Of a DNA stretch of 64,000 nucleotides, positions 25,648 to 34,924 are shown piece by piece. This DNA comes from Nitrosomonas cryotolerans ATCC 49181 (lineage in GTDB: Bacteria; Pseudomonadota; Gammaproteobacteria; Burkholderiales; Nitrosomonadaceae): the NCBI RefSeq assembly GCF_900143275.1, contig NZ_FSRO01000001.1, forward strand, positions 620,001 to 684,000, in the 5' to 3' direction. A model generated the notes under the pieces. It saw only the letters and a program-made list of their open reading frames with translations, was not told the DNA's origin and did no database searches. The first letter of the stretch is position 1. Every line of letters begins with the position of its first letter. Made by a program: the position numbers and the translations under genes.

Positions 25648-28600
25648 TTAGCTGAAAATAGCTTTAGCTTTAGCCTTGGTTTTGGAAACAAAGGCTGAAA
25701 TTGTCCCCCCTGGTTTCTTGCTGGCCAATATCAGAATTTTTTCTCTCGGCACCTGTTTTGCCTGTATCAGGGAAGCGTCTGCTTTAATATGATTCACTTT
25801 GCCATCTTGTATGGCATGAAATTCGCCTGTTGATTGAGTAGGTAACTTATTCGCCGCGTCTTCTTGCGAATCATTAAACATCGGACGTAATTTATCCAGT
25901 GCGGTTTTTTCTTTAATGCGTCCAAGGAACCAGGAAGAAATCTGATCGCGGGATTTGTAATCCATGTCACCGGGGCTCTGTGTCGCTAACATCAATCCAA
26001 TACCGGCAGAGCGGGCACGTTTGAGCAAGCCTTCCAGCAGTTCTTTTGTGGCTGGTTTGGATTGAGCGGGTAAATAAAGGTCAGCCTCGTCAAATAAAAT
26101 GACTCCCTGCAACTTGTCACTGGGTGATTTTGTAGCAAAACGCCCTATGTCCAGCAAAAGCTGCGAAACCCAAAACAGAATATTGTCATTATTGCCCAGA
26201 AATTCCGTGCTAATAATACTCAAACGGGTTTTATGTGTGCCCGTCTTGTTATCAGACGAAGACGATCGCCCGAATAGACTTTCTGTATTTAATAACTCAC
26301 CCGATTGAGCAAAAAGATTACCATTTGCCAGGCTCAATGTTTGTAAATCCTCAACTAATCGATTAAATAATTTAGCATCTAATTTCCCGATTGCATTCAG
26401 TAATGATGGATCCTTTTTATCAATGAAATCCATCAAATCACCGAGTGTTAGCGATTTATCTGGATGCAATTCACTGAAGATCGAGATTGCCTGTCCTAAA
26501 ACGGCGACATTTTGTTTGTCTTGACGGCTCTGATCTTTGTACCCCATGATCTTTCCCAGTGAAAATGCAGCATGATTCGCCAGTTGCGAACGCGCTTCTG
26601 ATGACAAATTGCCTAATCCATTGGGCACGACAGGAATACCTAATGTCCGCCCTTGGCCTGCAATAGCGCCCGGCGTGTAAATAACCGTTTCTATTTTGTC
26701 ACGTAATTTGTCACGCATTTGTTTGCGCTCTGGATCAGTTATTGGGGTTCGCCATGCTTCCTCTAGCGCATAACTACAGAGATCTCCTTTACGATCCAAT
26801 AAAATGGCCGGAATACCCTGAAGCAGTAGTTGTTCGATAATATTCAGTGCCAGAGTCGTTTTTCCACTGCCAGAGCCACCGAGGAAAGCAGCGTGGCACA
26901 CCAATTTGTCCGTCGCGATCTTGTATGGATCTTGTTGATGACCTTGGTTGATACCGATTTTAATTCTTGAAAGTGGCGGTGGCGGCGGTGGCGGTGGTTT
27001 AGGCGGACGAGGTTCGTTGATAATGTCCAGTATCTGTTGAAACGCAGGTAAACCGAGTAAGGGTTGCTCAATATGTAACCAGTTCAGAAACTCGGGATTT
27101 GCTTCATGTTCCCTACGAAAAGAGTCCATTGCCACCATAGCGCGCCAATCGGAATCCGAGGCGACGACGCGTTTGCCCCCCGCTGCTATAAATTCACCTA
27201 GTCGTACGGCAATTTTAGTTTTGGGATTAGAAGGAAAATCAGTAGATCGTACAGCAATCGCTGTGTGCGTCCCTGCAATTGTTTGCAGCTGATCGATCTG
27301 ATTAGCGAGTGCGCCACCTTGCGACGTTTTTTGGCATAATCCGGCGATGAATTGCCGTTCTTCAGCATGATCGATCGCATTTTGAATGTGGATATTCAGA
27401 TAATGACCCTGTTGAACGCATCGAAATTGAACTGTGCTGTTTAATTCAATAATACAATGTGTCATGGAACGGTCGAGCAATTGCAGCATCTCACTTTCAG
27501 TTTCGGGTACGAGATGTGAACCGGCAAGAAAGTCATTCCAAAATTGACTAAGCAGCGGGTCTGGTTCCGGGTCTGGTTTCGGGTCTGGTTCCGGGTCTGG
27601 TTCCAGGTCCGTCGAACCAGGCAACCTTGGCGGTAGGCCGGTTTGTATTGATTGCTCGCGTTCTTGTCGACACCAATCAAGTACATGGCGGGTGCTCATG
27701 TTTGCTAATTCTGAAGACGTTCCGTCTTGAAAAGGATAGATGGGCTGGCCATCTTTTAAACCCATGCGTTCGCTTTCATAAAGGTCCTGTAAACGAATCG
27801 TGATGAGATCTTGTATTGCTGCTTCATCACGTTTTGCATTTAAATAGATCTTATCGGGATCCAGTTCAATACGGTCAACCTGAGGCTTCGGTAAGTCCTT
27901 CCTAAGCATTTGATATATGTCGTCCAGACAGGCAATCACAACGATGACGTTGGGTATTTGTGCCAATTTGATCACGGTTTCCATGGCACGTCGGAATTTT
28001 ATTCCTGCCTCAGGTGCGGGATGGATATCTTCCAGTTGATCGAGACAAATAATCAGAGCACCTGAATCGATTGCCCTGATCAAATGCGCCAGTGCTTGCA
28101 ACAAGCGTTGTGGGTCTTCTTCTTGTATTCTGGGCTTGATACCGCCCAGTATTTCACAATCATATTCAGGCAAATCTTCGCAGCGAAGATATTTGCTTAC
28201 CTTAGAGTGAATAGCGGGGTGATCATTTTGTAAATAAAGTAACGCACGAACCAGATCCAGATCGATTCCTTGAAATTTTTCTTTTGTTTTGTACAGGATA
28301 TCATCAGCAATTTTGTAGATTAAATTGGTTAATTCATCTCGATTTAATGCATTACTTCGGAGTGAATTGCGGGTTTCTTGTGAAACAGTATTGCCGCTTT
28401 CGATTAATGCATTAGACAAACGCATTAACCCTGTCATGCTTCCGTTCGATTCATAATAGGGCTTATCGAGCGAATCTATCGTGTAATGAAGTGCATAACG
28501 GGCATAATTTGAGAAAGACGAGGTCATTTGCATATAGGCGAAATAACCTAACGCTTTTTCATGCGTAAAATTACGAAATGCGCGCATAAGATGCGTTTTG

Positions 28601-28833
28601 CCTGCGCCCGATTCACCCAGTAGTAACATGATCCGACCTGCATTAGAAGATTCGGGCATGTTGATACGATTTAATAAGCGCTGAAAGCAATCACGACTGT
28701 CTTGATGTATGCTTTCTATATCATAAGGGTCCGGTTGCCAGACCTGATTGTGATGGGTGATGGCATGAAATACATCTTCCTTTACCCGCGTGCAAAAAAT
28801 CTTTAAATGCGGGTCTGTTGCTTTATCTGACAT
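25648..28833 (-). CDS. Dual P-loop ATPase: AAA+/Orc-like domain plus HerA-like translocase
   Basis: About 1061 residues from the ATG at 28833 (GGAG seven bases upstream; an in-frame start at 28869 is less likely). The N-terminal module has Walker A GESGAGKTH (about 73-81) and a Walker B-like ALIICLDQLED (about 260-270), like STAND/Orc-type AAA ATPases. A linker of E/K-P-D-P repeats (about 410-425) and a middle domain follow. A run of eight prolines near 625 leads into a HerA/DUF87-type motor: Walker A GGSGSGKTTLALNI (about 651), LLDRKGD, Walker B VILFDEADLYLP (about 911) and ATQSPGDMDYKSRDQ. HerA motors pump DNA, usually with a nuclease partner. The gene overlaps the preceding one by 11 bases. 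No named system recognised. Confidence 0.8.
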   Translation of the reverse strand: MSDKATDPHLKIFCTRVKEDVFHAITHHNQVWQPDPYDIESIHQDSRDCFQRLLNRINMPESSNAGRIMLLLGESGAGKTHLMRAFRNFTHEKALGYFAYMQMTSSFSNYARYALHYTIDSLDKPYYESNGSMTGLMRLSNALIESGNTVSQETRNSLRSNALNRDELTNLIYKIADDILYKTKEKFQGIDLDLVRALLYLQNDHPAIHSKVSKYLRCEDLPEYDCEILGGIKPRIQEEDPQRLLQALAHLIRAIDSGALIICLDQLEDIHPAPEAGIKFRRAMETVIKLAQIPNVIVVIACLDDIYQMLRKDLPKPQVDRIELDPDKIYLNAKRDEAAIQDLITIRLQDLYESERMGLKDGQPIYPFQDGTSSELANMSTRHVLDWCRQEREQSIQTGLPPRLPGSTDLEPDPEPDPKPDPEPDPLLSQFWNDFLAGSHLVPETESEMLQLLDRSMTHCIIELNSTVQFRCVQQGHYLNIHIQNAIDHAEERQFIAGLCQKTSQGGALANQIDQLQTIAGTHTAIAVRSTDFPSNPKTKIAVRLGEFIAAGGKRVVASDSDWRAMVAMDSFRREHEANPEFLNWLHIEQPLLGLPAFQQILDIINEPRPPKPPPPPPPPLSRIKIGINQGHQQDPYKIATDKLVCHAAFLGGSGSGKTTLALNIIEQLLLQGIPAILLDRKGDLCSYALEEAWRTPITDPERKQMRDKLRDKIETVIYTPGAIAGQGRTLGIPVVPNGLGNLSSEARSQLANHAAFSLGKIMGYKDQSRQDKQNVAVLGQAISIFSELHPDKSLTLGDLMDFIDKKDPSLLNAIGKLDAKLFNRLVEDLQTLSLANGNLFAQSGELLNTESLFGRSSSSDNKTGTHKTRLSIISTEFLGNNDNILFWVSQLLLDIGRFATKSPSDKLQGVILFDEADLYLPAQSKPATKELLEGLLKRARSAGIGLMLATQSPGDMDYKSRDQISSWFLGRIKEKTALDKLRPMFNDSQEDAANKLPTQSTGEFHAIQDGKVNHIKADASLIQAKQVPREKILILASKKPGGTISAFVSKTKAKAKAIFS
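27556..27608. repeat. 12-bp tandem repeat coding a P-D-P linker
   Basis: Four to five copies of a unit close to ggttccgggtct lie in the ATPase gene and encode alternating Glu/Lys-Pro-Asp-Pro on the minus strand. The units are nearly identical in DNA, which suggests recent copy-number change by slippage rather than selection on the protein alone. Confidence 0.75.
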
Positions 28834-29905
28834 CGAATGACTCCAAACGTATAAAATGGAATACTGCATTCAGACAGGCTGTTTCTGATGCGGAAACGTC
28901 CTGCGAATTCATGGCGTAAGTTAGATCAGCATGGATCAGACTGACCAGCCCTTTATTATTGGCAAGGCAAAGACGATGTTTGAATTGGTCAATGTTCAGT
29001 CCAAACTGTTTGCCATCAAGCCCCATCTGTCGCCAGACATGTGAGATGAATATTTTGTTATCACCAAATCTGCCGGTCTGGCAGCGATTCGCGGATTTTA
29101 TTACCTGCGCAGCAAAAGTTTCCAATGTGAGTTCAGACTCAGACTCAGGCTCAGTCTCAGACACAGACACAGGCTCAGACTCAGATTCAGGCTCAGACTT
29201 TTGTGTGGCGATTTTCAGAATAGCCACCCGCAGCTCTTCCAGACTTGTGCGCCGTGCATTGACCGCTTTTGCTACCAGTTGTTTCAGGGCGGATTCCCAA
29301 GGCAATGCACGTTCTGCACCTAGCAGATCGTTCAGCAGCAAAGTCATCACGGAACCTTGCGTAAACGGTTTGAAATGCTGAATATTGGGAGCGGACAGTT
29401 TTTTCTGCAAGCGTGCCGTTACGGATGTGTTAGTCAATTGCTGCCAGAGTAAATTATCCCGTGCTCTTGTTAATGTAGGGTAAGCCCCTGCTGATAATGG
29501 GTAGGTGTTGACCAAAATGCTGGCTCTAAGCCCATCAGCGCTGGCAATGTATTGGCGATCACGATCATTTACAAGTGGAGGCAGTCCCATCGCGTATGCA
29601 ATCAGGTAGGCATTTTTCAATGTTTGCCACCGTATATTGGAAGGTGGCGAAGATAAACCCAATAACTGCAACACAGGGGCTCTTCCCTGAGGTGTTAGTT
29701 GATAACGAGCCCTGCCAATCATTTGTAATGCGCTTTCATTGATTAATCGCTGAATTTCATCTGACCATTCATTATTAGCCGGTGGGTTGAAGAAAAAAGG
29801 GTTCAGTGATTTTTTTAATTCACTCAAGATCAACCCATTGCGAGGTGAAGATAGAAATCGAGCCAGAATAAGGTCCCGGAGTATTAGGTTTTTCATTTTA
29901 TTCAT
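28823..29905 (-). CDS. Unknown protein with N- and C-terminal winged-helix-like domains
   Basis: A 360-residue protein I cannot assign to a named family. Residues 5-78 look like a winged helix: LILARFLSSPRNGLILSELK, then WSDEIQRLINESALQMI and a wing ending YQLTPQGRAPVL. The C-terminal 90 residues (GDNKIFISHVWRQMGLDG, then IDQFKHRLCLANNKGLVSLI) suggest a second winged helix. Between them is an acidic Ser-Glu linker (ESESEPVSVSETEPESESE, about 235-255). It lies between the nuclease gene (12-base gap) and the ATPase gene (11-base overlap). It could be the adaptor that places nuclease and motor on DNA. Confidence 0.6.
   Translation of the reverse strand: MNKMKNLILRDLILARFLSSPRNGLILSELKKSLNPFFFNPPANNEWSDEIQRLINESALQMIGRARYQLTPQGRAPVLQLLGLSSPPSNIRWQTLKNAYLIAYAMGLPPLVNDRDRQYIASADGLRASILVNTYPLSAGAYPTLTRARDNLLWQQLTNTSVTARLQKKLSAPNIQHFKPFTQGSVMTLLLNDLLGAERALPWESALKQLVAKAVNARRTSLEELRVAILKIATQKSEPESESEPVSVSETEPESESELTLETFAAQVIKSANRCQTGRFGDNKIFISHVWRQMGLDGKQFGLNIDQFKHRLCLANNKGLVSLIHADLTYAMNSQDVSASETACLNAVFHFIRLESFDVR
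29125..29197. repeat. 6-bp tandem repeat coding a Ser-Glu linker
   Basis: About eleven imperfect units of the kind gactca/ggctca lie in the 360-residue protein gene and give an alternating Ser/Pro-Glu stretch on the minus strand. Such hexamer arrays change length in frame, so the linker may vary between strains. Confidence 0.75.
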
Positions 29906-29917
29906 ATGAGCATTCTC

Positions 29918-31144
29918 TTATTTTATTTTTTCACGACGAAACTGTAATACATGGCGAATTGTTTCAATAATCTCTTCTAATCCAGATACAACTTCTTCTG
30001 CCAGAAAACGTAAGATCAACACGTTATGCATCTGTAATATCAAATCCTTACGACGATCCCGGCGCCAATTCTCTGATGCTTGAAAATGATAATAACCATC
30101 TATTTCAACCGCAATTTGATCAGTAACTGCAAATAAATCAATTTCCATCGGTTGATGGCCGAATGAAAAAGGCATTTTGACATTTAATTTAAAAACACCC
30201 CGCGTATCCGGGACGAGCTCTAAAATATGGAATAGAAACAACTCAGCCTGGCTACGGAAAATTGAATCATCATATTGCTTTTCAGCAGCAAGATGTGCCA
30301 GAGAGTGAGCTTCGTCAATTAATAGGGCAGGTGCATCATATTTACACAAAACATGGTTTATTTCAGCAGACAAACTGTTGCGGGTGTTTTTATCTGGATG
30401 TACAGCTATTAATCCATTTTTCAGCATGGATTTAAATCGTGACTCCGGCGCATTTGTGAAATAAGCTTTCAACGTTGCGGGCTGAATCGATAATGCGATT
30501 GGAAGGCCTGGCAGGTGTTCTGCTGTTTTCATTAATTTGGCAGCTAAAGCTGAATTCGCTAAATCGACGTCAATGACTTCTATTAATAGGCCCGGCAAAA
30601 TATTTTCTGGCAATATTTCCTTGAACACTAAAATGCCATGAGGTAAGAATTGTTCATCCTCTAATTTTATATTCTGCAATAAATCCGCAGCCGAGCCGAC
30701 TACTGATTTTCGGGATAAAGCAATCTGCGCCAGAAACCAATGTAAAAGCAACCGGCCATGAGAGGAAATGCTCGCCGTTAATTGTTGTTGAAAAATTTCC
30801 AACTCATAGCTCGATTTATTCATGACTCCAGAGTAGATTCGATCTGTAGGACACTGCTGAATCTCTGCGAGATACTGTAGGAATTGATGAGTCAGATCGG
30901 GTTCGGCCAGTAAACTTTCCAGCCAGCTAATGGATAATGACGCGGACTGGGTTGGAGACCAGATTGCTGTCGTTCTACCGGCTTCTTTTATCCATTGGCA
31001 CCAAAGTGCCTGATTAGCATCAGGTGTGCCGCTTAGGGTTGTCAGGGTTGGAATGCCTTGATTGCGCCAGTGTGAATGAATGTCAAGATAAGATCGTGGA
31101 GAGCCTTGGAATTTATCGTGGTCAATATTATTGTTTTTTTCCAA
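29918..31144 (-). CDS. DUF559/Vsr-like PD-(D/E)xK nuclease with a large N-terminal domain
   Basis: A 408-residue protein with a TTG start preceded by aggaagg. The last 90 residues fit the DUF559 group of Vsr-like nucleases: an upstream E in RSQAELFLFHILE, D in PMEIDLFAV (about 333), the E-x-D of IAVEIDGYYHF (about 343-349), the R-R-D-x-x-R-K-D helix of NWRRDRRKDLILQ and VLILRFLAEEVV. The N-terminal 300 residues have no family I know; TLSGTPDANQALWCQWIKE near residue 35 faintly recalls a degenerate P-loop. First gene of the minus-strand operon with the winged-helix protein and the HerA-like ATPase. Confidence 0.7.
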   Translation of the reverse strand: MEKNNNIDHDKFQGSPRSYLDIHSHWRNQGIPTLTTLSGTPDANQALWCQWIKEAGRTTAIWSPTQSASLSISWLESLLAEPDLTHQFLQYLAEIQQCPTDRIYSGVMNKSSYELEIFQQQLTASISSHGRLLLHWFLAQIALSRKSVVGSAADLLQNIKLEDEQFLPHGILVFKEILPENILPGLLIEVIDVDLANSALAAKLMKTAEHLPGLPIALSIQPATLKAYFTNAPESRFKSMLKNGLIAVHPDKNTRNSLSAEINHVLCKYDAPALLIDEAHSLAHLAAEKQYDDSIFRSQAELFLFHILELVPDTRGVFKLNVKMPFSFGHQPMEIDLFAVTDQIAVEIDGYYHFQASENWRRDRRKDLILQMHNVLILRFLAEEVVSGLEEIIETIRHVLQFRREKIK

Positions 31145-31393
31145 TAGTGCCTTCCTCTATCATTTATATTCACTTATGTTTTCTGGCTGAGATTCAAATT
31201 GTAGCTAATTTGAATACTTTCCACCAAAGCGGCCGATTCACAATATCCAGCCGAAATATTATCCGCTATCAACGTGGGGAGGTGATGATTCTGGATAGGA
31301 TTAGACTGGAAAGTGTTTTTTGCCGATGTGATCGCAATGATAAAGAAATTGATTAACGTATCATGGGCTAAAGCAATGCTCTCCCGTTTTTTG

Positions 31394-32050
31394 TCAGGCG
31401 GCACAGCAGAATACGGCGATGTAATGACATGTGGTGCCGATTAAAACAAATAAATACCAAATCAAGTGGCCATACAGCAGCCGTGAATCAGTTGCAAAAA
31501 AGCATACTCCGACGGTGTAAGACAATCCGCCTAAGACCAACCAAAACAAGCCTTCTGTTGGTACTTTGGCAAGCAATGGGTCGGCCGCAATCACGATCAG
31601 CCATCCCATCAGCAGATAAAGAATGACAGAAAGAATGGAATGGGCCTTTTTCTCTAAAACGGTTAGCGCTACTCCCGCTACAGCAAGGCCCCAAATAATG
31701 CCGAAAAGCGTCCAACCCCACGCGCCCCGCAGTACGCCGAGCGTGAAAGGCGTATACGTGCCCGCGATAAGAAGGAAGATGGCCGAATGTTCAATGACCT
31801 TAAAAACGCGCTTGGATTTGCCCCTTGGCAAGGCATGATAAAGTGTGGAAGCAAAGTATAAAAAAATCAGGGTGCCACAGAAGATACTCACGCCAGCAAT
31901 AAATCCGGCATCCCCTTGCCGTGTTGCGTTAATGATGAGAAAAGGCATTCCTATGAGTGCGGCGACTAGCCCTAACCCGTGACTAATGCTATTCGCAATT
32001 TCCTCCGGTTGCGATTGCAAACGGTGGGTATTTTTAGGGAATATCTGCAT
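31394..32050 (-). CDS. Hemolysin III family integral membrane protein (YqfA/PAQR type)
   Basis: A 218-residue protein with seven predicted membrane helices. Family hallmarks: EEIANSISHGLGLVAALIG at the start, YFASTLYHALPRGKSKRVFK, EHSAIFLLIAGTYTPFTLGV, and HLIWYLFVLIGTTCHYIAVF at the end. The E/S-H...H-D/S...H-x-x-x-H positions correspond to the metal-binding residues of the PAQR/hemolysin III superfamily, which includes CREST hydrolases. The bacterial function is not firmly known. Start has the ribosome site aaagagg. Monocistronic by context. Confidence 0.9.
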   Translation of the reverse strand: MQIFPKNTHRLQSQPEEIANSISHGLGLVAALIGMPFLIINATRQGDAGFIAGVSIFCGTLIFLYFASTLYHALPRGKSKRVFKVIEHSAIFLLIAGTYTPFTLGVLRGAWGWTLFGIIWGLAVAGVALTVLEKKAHSILSVILYLLMGWLIVIAADPLLAKVPTEGLFWLVLGGLSYTVGVCFFATDSRLLYGHLIWYLFVLIGTTCHYIAVFCCAA

Positions 32051-32329
32051 ATAGCCTCTTTTTATGGCCTGGCACCTCGATAGCCGAAAGTTTAAAAAAG
32101 CTTTTGCATTGCGCCAACCCGGTTTGAAGTTCTCGGATGCATTAACTCGTTTGATATCATACTACTAAAAAAGATTTAAATGATCATGCGGTCAATGCGC
32201 CTGATTGATCGAAAGCGTTGCAAGCAAGGATTATTGGAGTTTTTTGCGCGCCGTGGGGCTGGCTGATTGCAATAGCGGCATGTGGTCGTGCGCACTGGTG
32301 ATGGCGTAAATCGATGGCGCTGGATCATG

Positions 32330-32590
32330 AAGTCAAAAATGATCCATGCCAGGTTTGTGGTATCTGTGGATCATGTACAGTGAGCCGTTGGACGATCCGG
32401 TTTCTATCACTACTGGAGGAAAGAATTTTCAAGAAATATAAACACCTGGTTGGTGGAAGCCGACGGATGGACGAAAGCTATATTAGGGTCAAAGGTATTG
32501 GGTATTTGGAAATATCTCTATCGCGCCGTCGATGGGGACAGTAAAACGATGGGCTTTCTATTAGAAATCGAGGCTAATGGAGAATCTGAA
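32330..32590 (+). pseudogene. IS6-family transposase remnant
   Basis: Two overlapping frames together read like the middle of an IS6-type transposase. One frame gives SRRMDESYIRVKG (the first catalytic D of the DDE triad); after a frameshift the other gives IWKYLYRAVDGDSKTMGFLL. Both ends of the protein and the terminal repeats are missing. The flanks 32051-32329 and 32591-32795 hold no gene that I can support. Confidence 0.65.
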
Positions 32591-32795
32591 TTAAACATTC
32601 ATGATGAATGGATGGCCATAAAACTGACCGAGCAAAGTAAGCGATCGCCTGATATTAGCTTTGTTGGGAAATCTGCATCACCCTGAAGATAACCGATTGG
32701 TATCTGACATTAATCAAGGGGATTTTATGCTGCAAAGACGCTGACTTCGCAAGGTCATACAATAGCCTTATAGGAGCATAAATTCTCCTGACTAA

Positions 32796-32921
32796 TTAGT
32801 CTGCCGATCTCTCAAGTGCTTCGCCTCCTTTTTGAACGTCCTTCCCTACGCCACTCAAAGTGTTGCATGCAAGCAATTGGGTAACGGCAATGAGGGCAAT
32901 CATCAAGGTTAAGATTTTCAT
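32796..32921 (-). CDS. Entericidin EcnA/B-family lipoprotein
   Basis: A 41-residue protein: a signal segment MKILTLMIALIAVTQLLAC with the lipobox LLAC (Cys 19), then NTLSGVGKDVQKGGEALERS, which is the entericidin family pattern (NT..G.GkDvq..G..i...A). These are tiny outer-membrane lipoproteins linked to stationary phase and osmotic stress; EcnB is called a bacteriolytic lipoprotein and EcnA its antidote. Only one such gene is present here. A ribosome site (agagg) precedes the ATG. It belongs to a cluster of small envelope genes. Confidence 0.88.
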   Translation of the reverse strand: MKILTLMIALIAVTQLLACNTLSGVGKDVQKGGEALERSAD

Positions 32922-33003
32922 AAGGCCTCTTTTAAATTTAATGGCATTACTCAGTGAAAAATAATTAAACAACGATACCTGAATGCTTATTTCAGGATGA
33001 AAG

Positions 33004-33159
33004 TTAGCGTCTTCCCGTTAAAAAGAAAAAGACGGCCATAATAATGCCGATCACAAATGCAATCCAGGCTATTTGGGTTGCTGTGCCAGCAATGCCAGAG
33101 AAACCTAGTACACCTGCAATAAGTGCGATGATCAAGAATGTAACTGCCCAGCCAATCAT
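33004..33159 (-). CDS. DUF1328 family small membrane protein (YtjA type)
   Basis: A 51-residue protein with two membrane helices: [20 protein letters not shown] followed by SGIAG and [19 protein letters not shown], ending RR. Length and the GFSGIAG turn are diagnostic of DUF1328. The function is unknown; relatives are often stress induced. A good ribosome site (aaggaga) lies before the ATG. It is in the same orientation as the entericidin-like gene, 82 bases from its start. Confidence 0.9.
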   Translation of the reverse strand: MIGWAVTFLIIALIAGVLGFSGIAGTATQIAWIAFVIGIIMAVFFFLTGRR

Positions 33160-33283
33160 ATATTTTCTCCTTGTTTTTTAATATTTAGCCTAACAAGCAA
33201 TCGAATAAAAATATACGGATGCTTGTTGCCATGACGTTACACCCAGCTTCTGTTTAGTTGTTGGATGCAACCTCAAAAACTAA

Positions 33284-33565
33284 TTAATAATTTCCCTTCT
33301 TTTCTGCTCCTGACGGGGTATCTCTCTCCATCCCAGCAGGTTTGTTTATATTACGATCAGATTGATCAGAAAAACTTTTTTCGCTTTTATCTTCATTGCT
33401 CTTTTTCTTAGAATCAGTATTGGATTGTGATTGCTTGTCTGCATCTTGCCTGTCATTTATTTTATTCTGTGTTTGAGAATACTCAGCAATTGCGGATGTA
33501 CTGGCTACCAAAAAAACCATGCTGATAACAAAAGCGATCATTGCGGTTCCTTTAACTTGAATCAT
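33284..33565 (-). CDS. Secreted hydrophilic protein, function unknown
   Basis: A 93-residue protein with a signal peptide (MIAFVISMVFLVASTSAIAE, cleavage after AIA at about 27). The mature 65 residues are almost all charged, Ser, Asn and Gln (KQSQSNTDSKKKSNEDKSEK), with no hydrophobic core, so it is probably disordered in the periplasm. A strong site, aaggag, precedes the ATG. Same strand as the DUF1328 and entericidin-like genes. No family recognised; a stress-type hydrophilin is one possibility. Confidence 0.6.
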   Translation of the reverse strand: MIQVKGTAMIAFVISMVFLVASTSAIAEYSQTQNKINDRQDADKQSQSNTDSKKKSNEDKSEKSFSDQSDRNINKPAGMERDTPSGAEKKGNY

Positions 33566-33798
33566 GATAAAACTCCTTGTGATTAAATCGAATGCCAGAT
33601 CCCGAAACTGGGTCTGGAACCGAAATAGTCCTCCTAAGGTTTATGCCGGTCTGTACGCTGCCGTACATTCGGATGTAATTGAGAAATATCAGTGGTCTGT
33701 TCAGTTAAATCGTATCAATGAGGCTAATCGCCAATTGGAGAATGGTCTGCGCGTATTAAGCCTCAGCTCGTATTTTGATGAAGAATTATTTAGAGGGA

Positions 33799-34587
33799 TC
33801 AAATAAGTGATCTTCTTGTCAGTGGTTTTTTGATTTCTTGATGAGGCTGATTAAATGGTGACTTGTCGGGAAGCAGGCGATCGTATTCCTCCTTAACCAC
33901 TTGATAGCACTCGCAGACGGCATGCTCTAATTCCAGCCGATCAAGTAAGGTGATGTGGCCTCGGTGGTATTCGATCAGGCCCGCGTTTTGTAATTTACGG
34001 GCTGCTTCGGTGATGCCTTCGCGGCGCACACCGAGCATATTGCTGATCAATTCTTGCGTCATGATCAGTTCGTTTGAGGATAAACGGTCAAAACTTAGCA
34101 GTAGCCAACGGCAAAGTTGCTGTTCTATCGAGTGATGTCGATTGCATACCGCTGTCTGCGTCATTTGCGTGATTAGCGCCTGGGTGTAACGGAGAAACAG
34201 GTGTCGAATTGCTATGGAAGAATTAAATGCGCGTTTCAGTAAATCCCCTTTCATTCGATAAGCAAACCCACCGCTTTGTACCACACTTGTATTCGGCATG
34301 GTTTCTCCGCCCATAAAAAGGGCTAACCCAATTAATCCCTCATTGCCCACTATCGCGATTTCAGTCGAGGAGCCATTCTCAGTGATATAGAGCAGTGACA
34401 CAATCGCCGTTGTAGGAAAATAAACGTGACTCAGCTTACAGCCAGACTCGTAAAGAACCGTACCAAGCGGCAAGGACATCAATTCCAGATTGGGACGTAG
34501 TTGTTCCAGTTCATGCACCGGCAACGCTTTGAAAAGGTAATTCTGGCTTAGGCTATGAGGAACAGAAGTGTTTATTGTCGTCGACAT
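33799..34587 (-). CDS. Crp/Fnr-family transcriptional regulator
   Basis: A 262-residue regulator from the ATG at 34587, preceded by GGAGG; the frame opens four codons earlier. Residues 20-140 are a cyclic-nucleotide-binding-type beta roll (LMSLPLGTVLYESGCKLSHV, then YFPTTAIVSLLY). Residues 145-225 form the dimer helix and winged helix, with recognition region MTQELISNMLGVRREGITEA. There is no N-terminal cysteine cluster, so oxygen sensing of the Fnr kind is not expected, and the cAMP-contact residues are not obvious. It sits between small stress genes and a divergently oriented desaturase and may control either. Confidence 0.88.
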   Translation of the reverse strand: MSTTINTSVPHSLSQNYLFKALPVHELEQLRPNLELMSLPLGTVLYESGCKLSHVYFPTTAIVSLLYITENGSSTEIAIVGNEGLIGLALFMGGETMPNTSVVQSGGFAYRMKGDLLKRAFNSSIAIRHLFLRYTQALITQMTQTAVCNRHHSIEQQLCRWLLLSFDRLSSNELIMTQELISNMLGVRREGITEAARKLQNAGLIEYHRGHITLLDRLELEHAVCECYQVVKEEYDRLLPDKSPFNQPHQEIKKPLTRRSLI

Positions 34588-34924
34588 CCATCCTCCCATT
34601 AAATTTAAAAATTTATTTTATATTTAATCAATTGGTTACGACAGAATAAATGCGCGAAATCTGGTGCTCATTATACATAAAAATAGCTATGTTCGATATC
34701 GCACAGAGAAAATAGGTGATTTGGCGTATCTCTTTATTATCTTTTTATTACTTGAATAAGAAAATGTTGAGGAGATGCAGAGATGTGATTTTTCAGCGTT
34801 TTGCTTTGAAGCAATATTCTTTGTCTAATTATTTCGCAATTGATTAACAGGGAAGAAATTACGAAGTAATAAAGGGGAATAGGTGTTTCTGATGCCTATT
34901 ACATTTTAATAAAGGATTTAAATT
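34588..34924. other. Divergent promoter region, Crp/Fnr gene and desaturase gene
   Basis: About 340 AT-rich bases between divergent start codons. It contains several short AT palindromes (for example aaatttaaaaattt near 34606) but no site that I can assign to a regulator. Promoters for both genes must lie here. Confidence 0.4.

Noticed and set aside
33564-33806. 80-codon plus-strand frame between the secreted protein and the Crp/Fnr gene
   Set aside because: It overlaps the starts and ends of two real genes on the other strand. A tail reading VYAGLYAAVHSDVIEKYQWS looks protein-like and might be a gene remnant, but I cannot tie it to a family.
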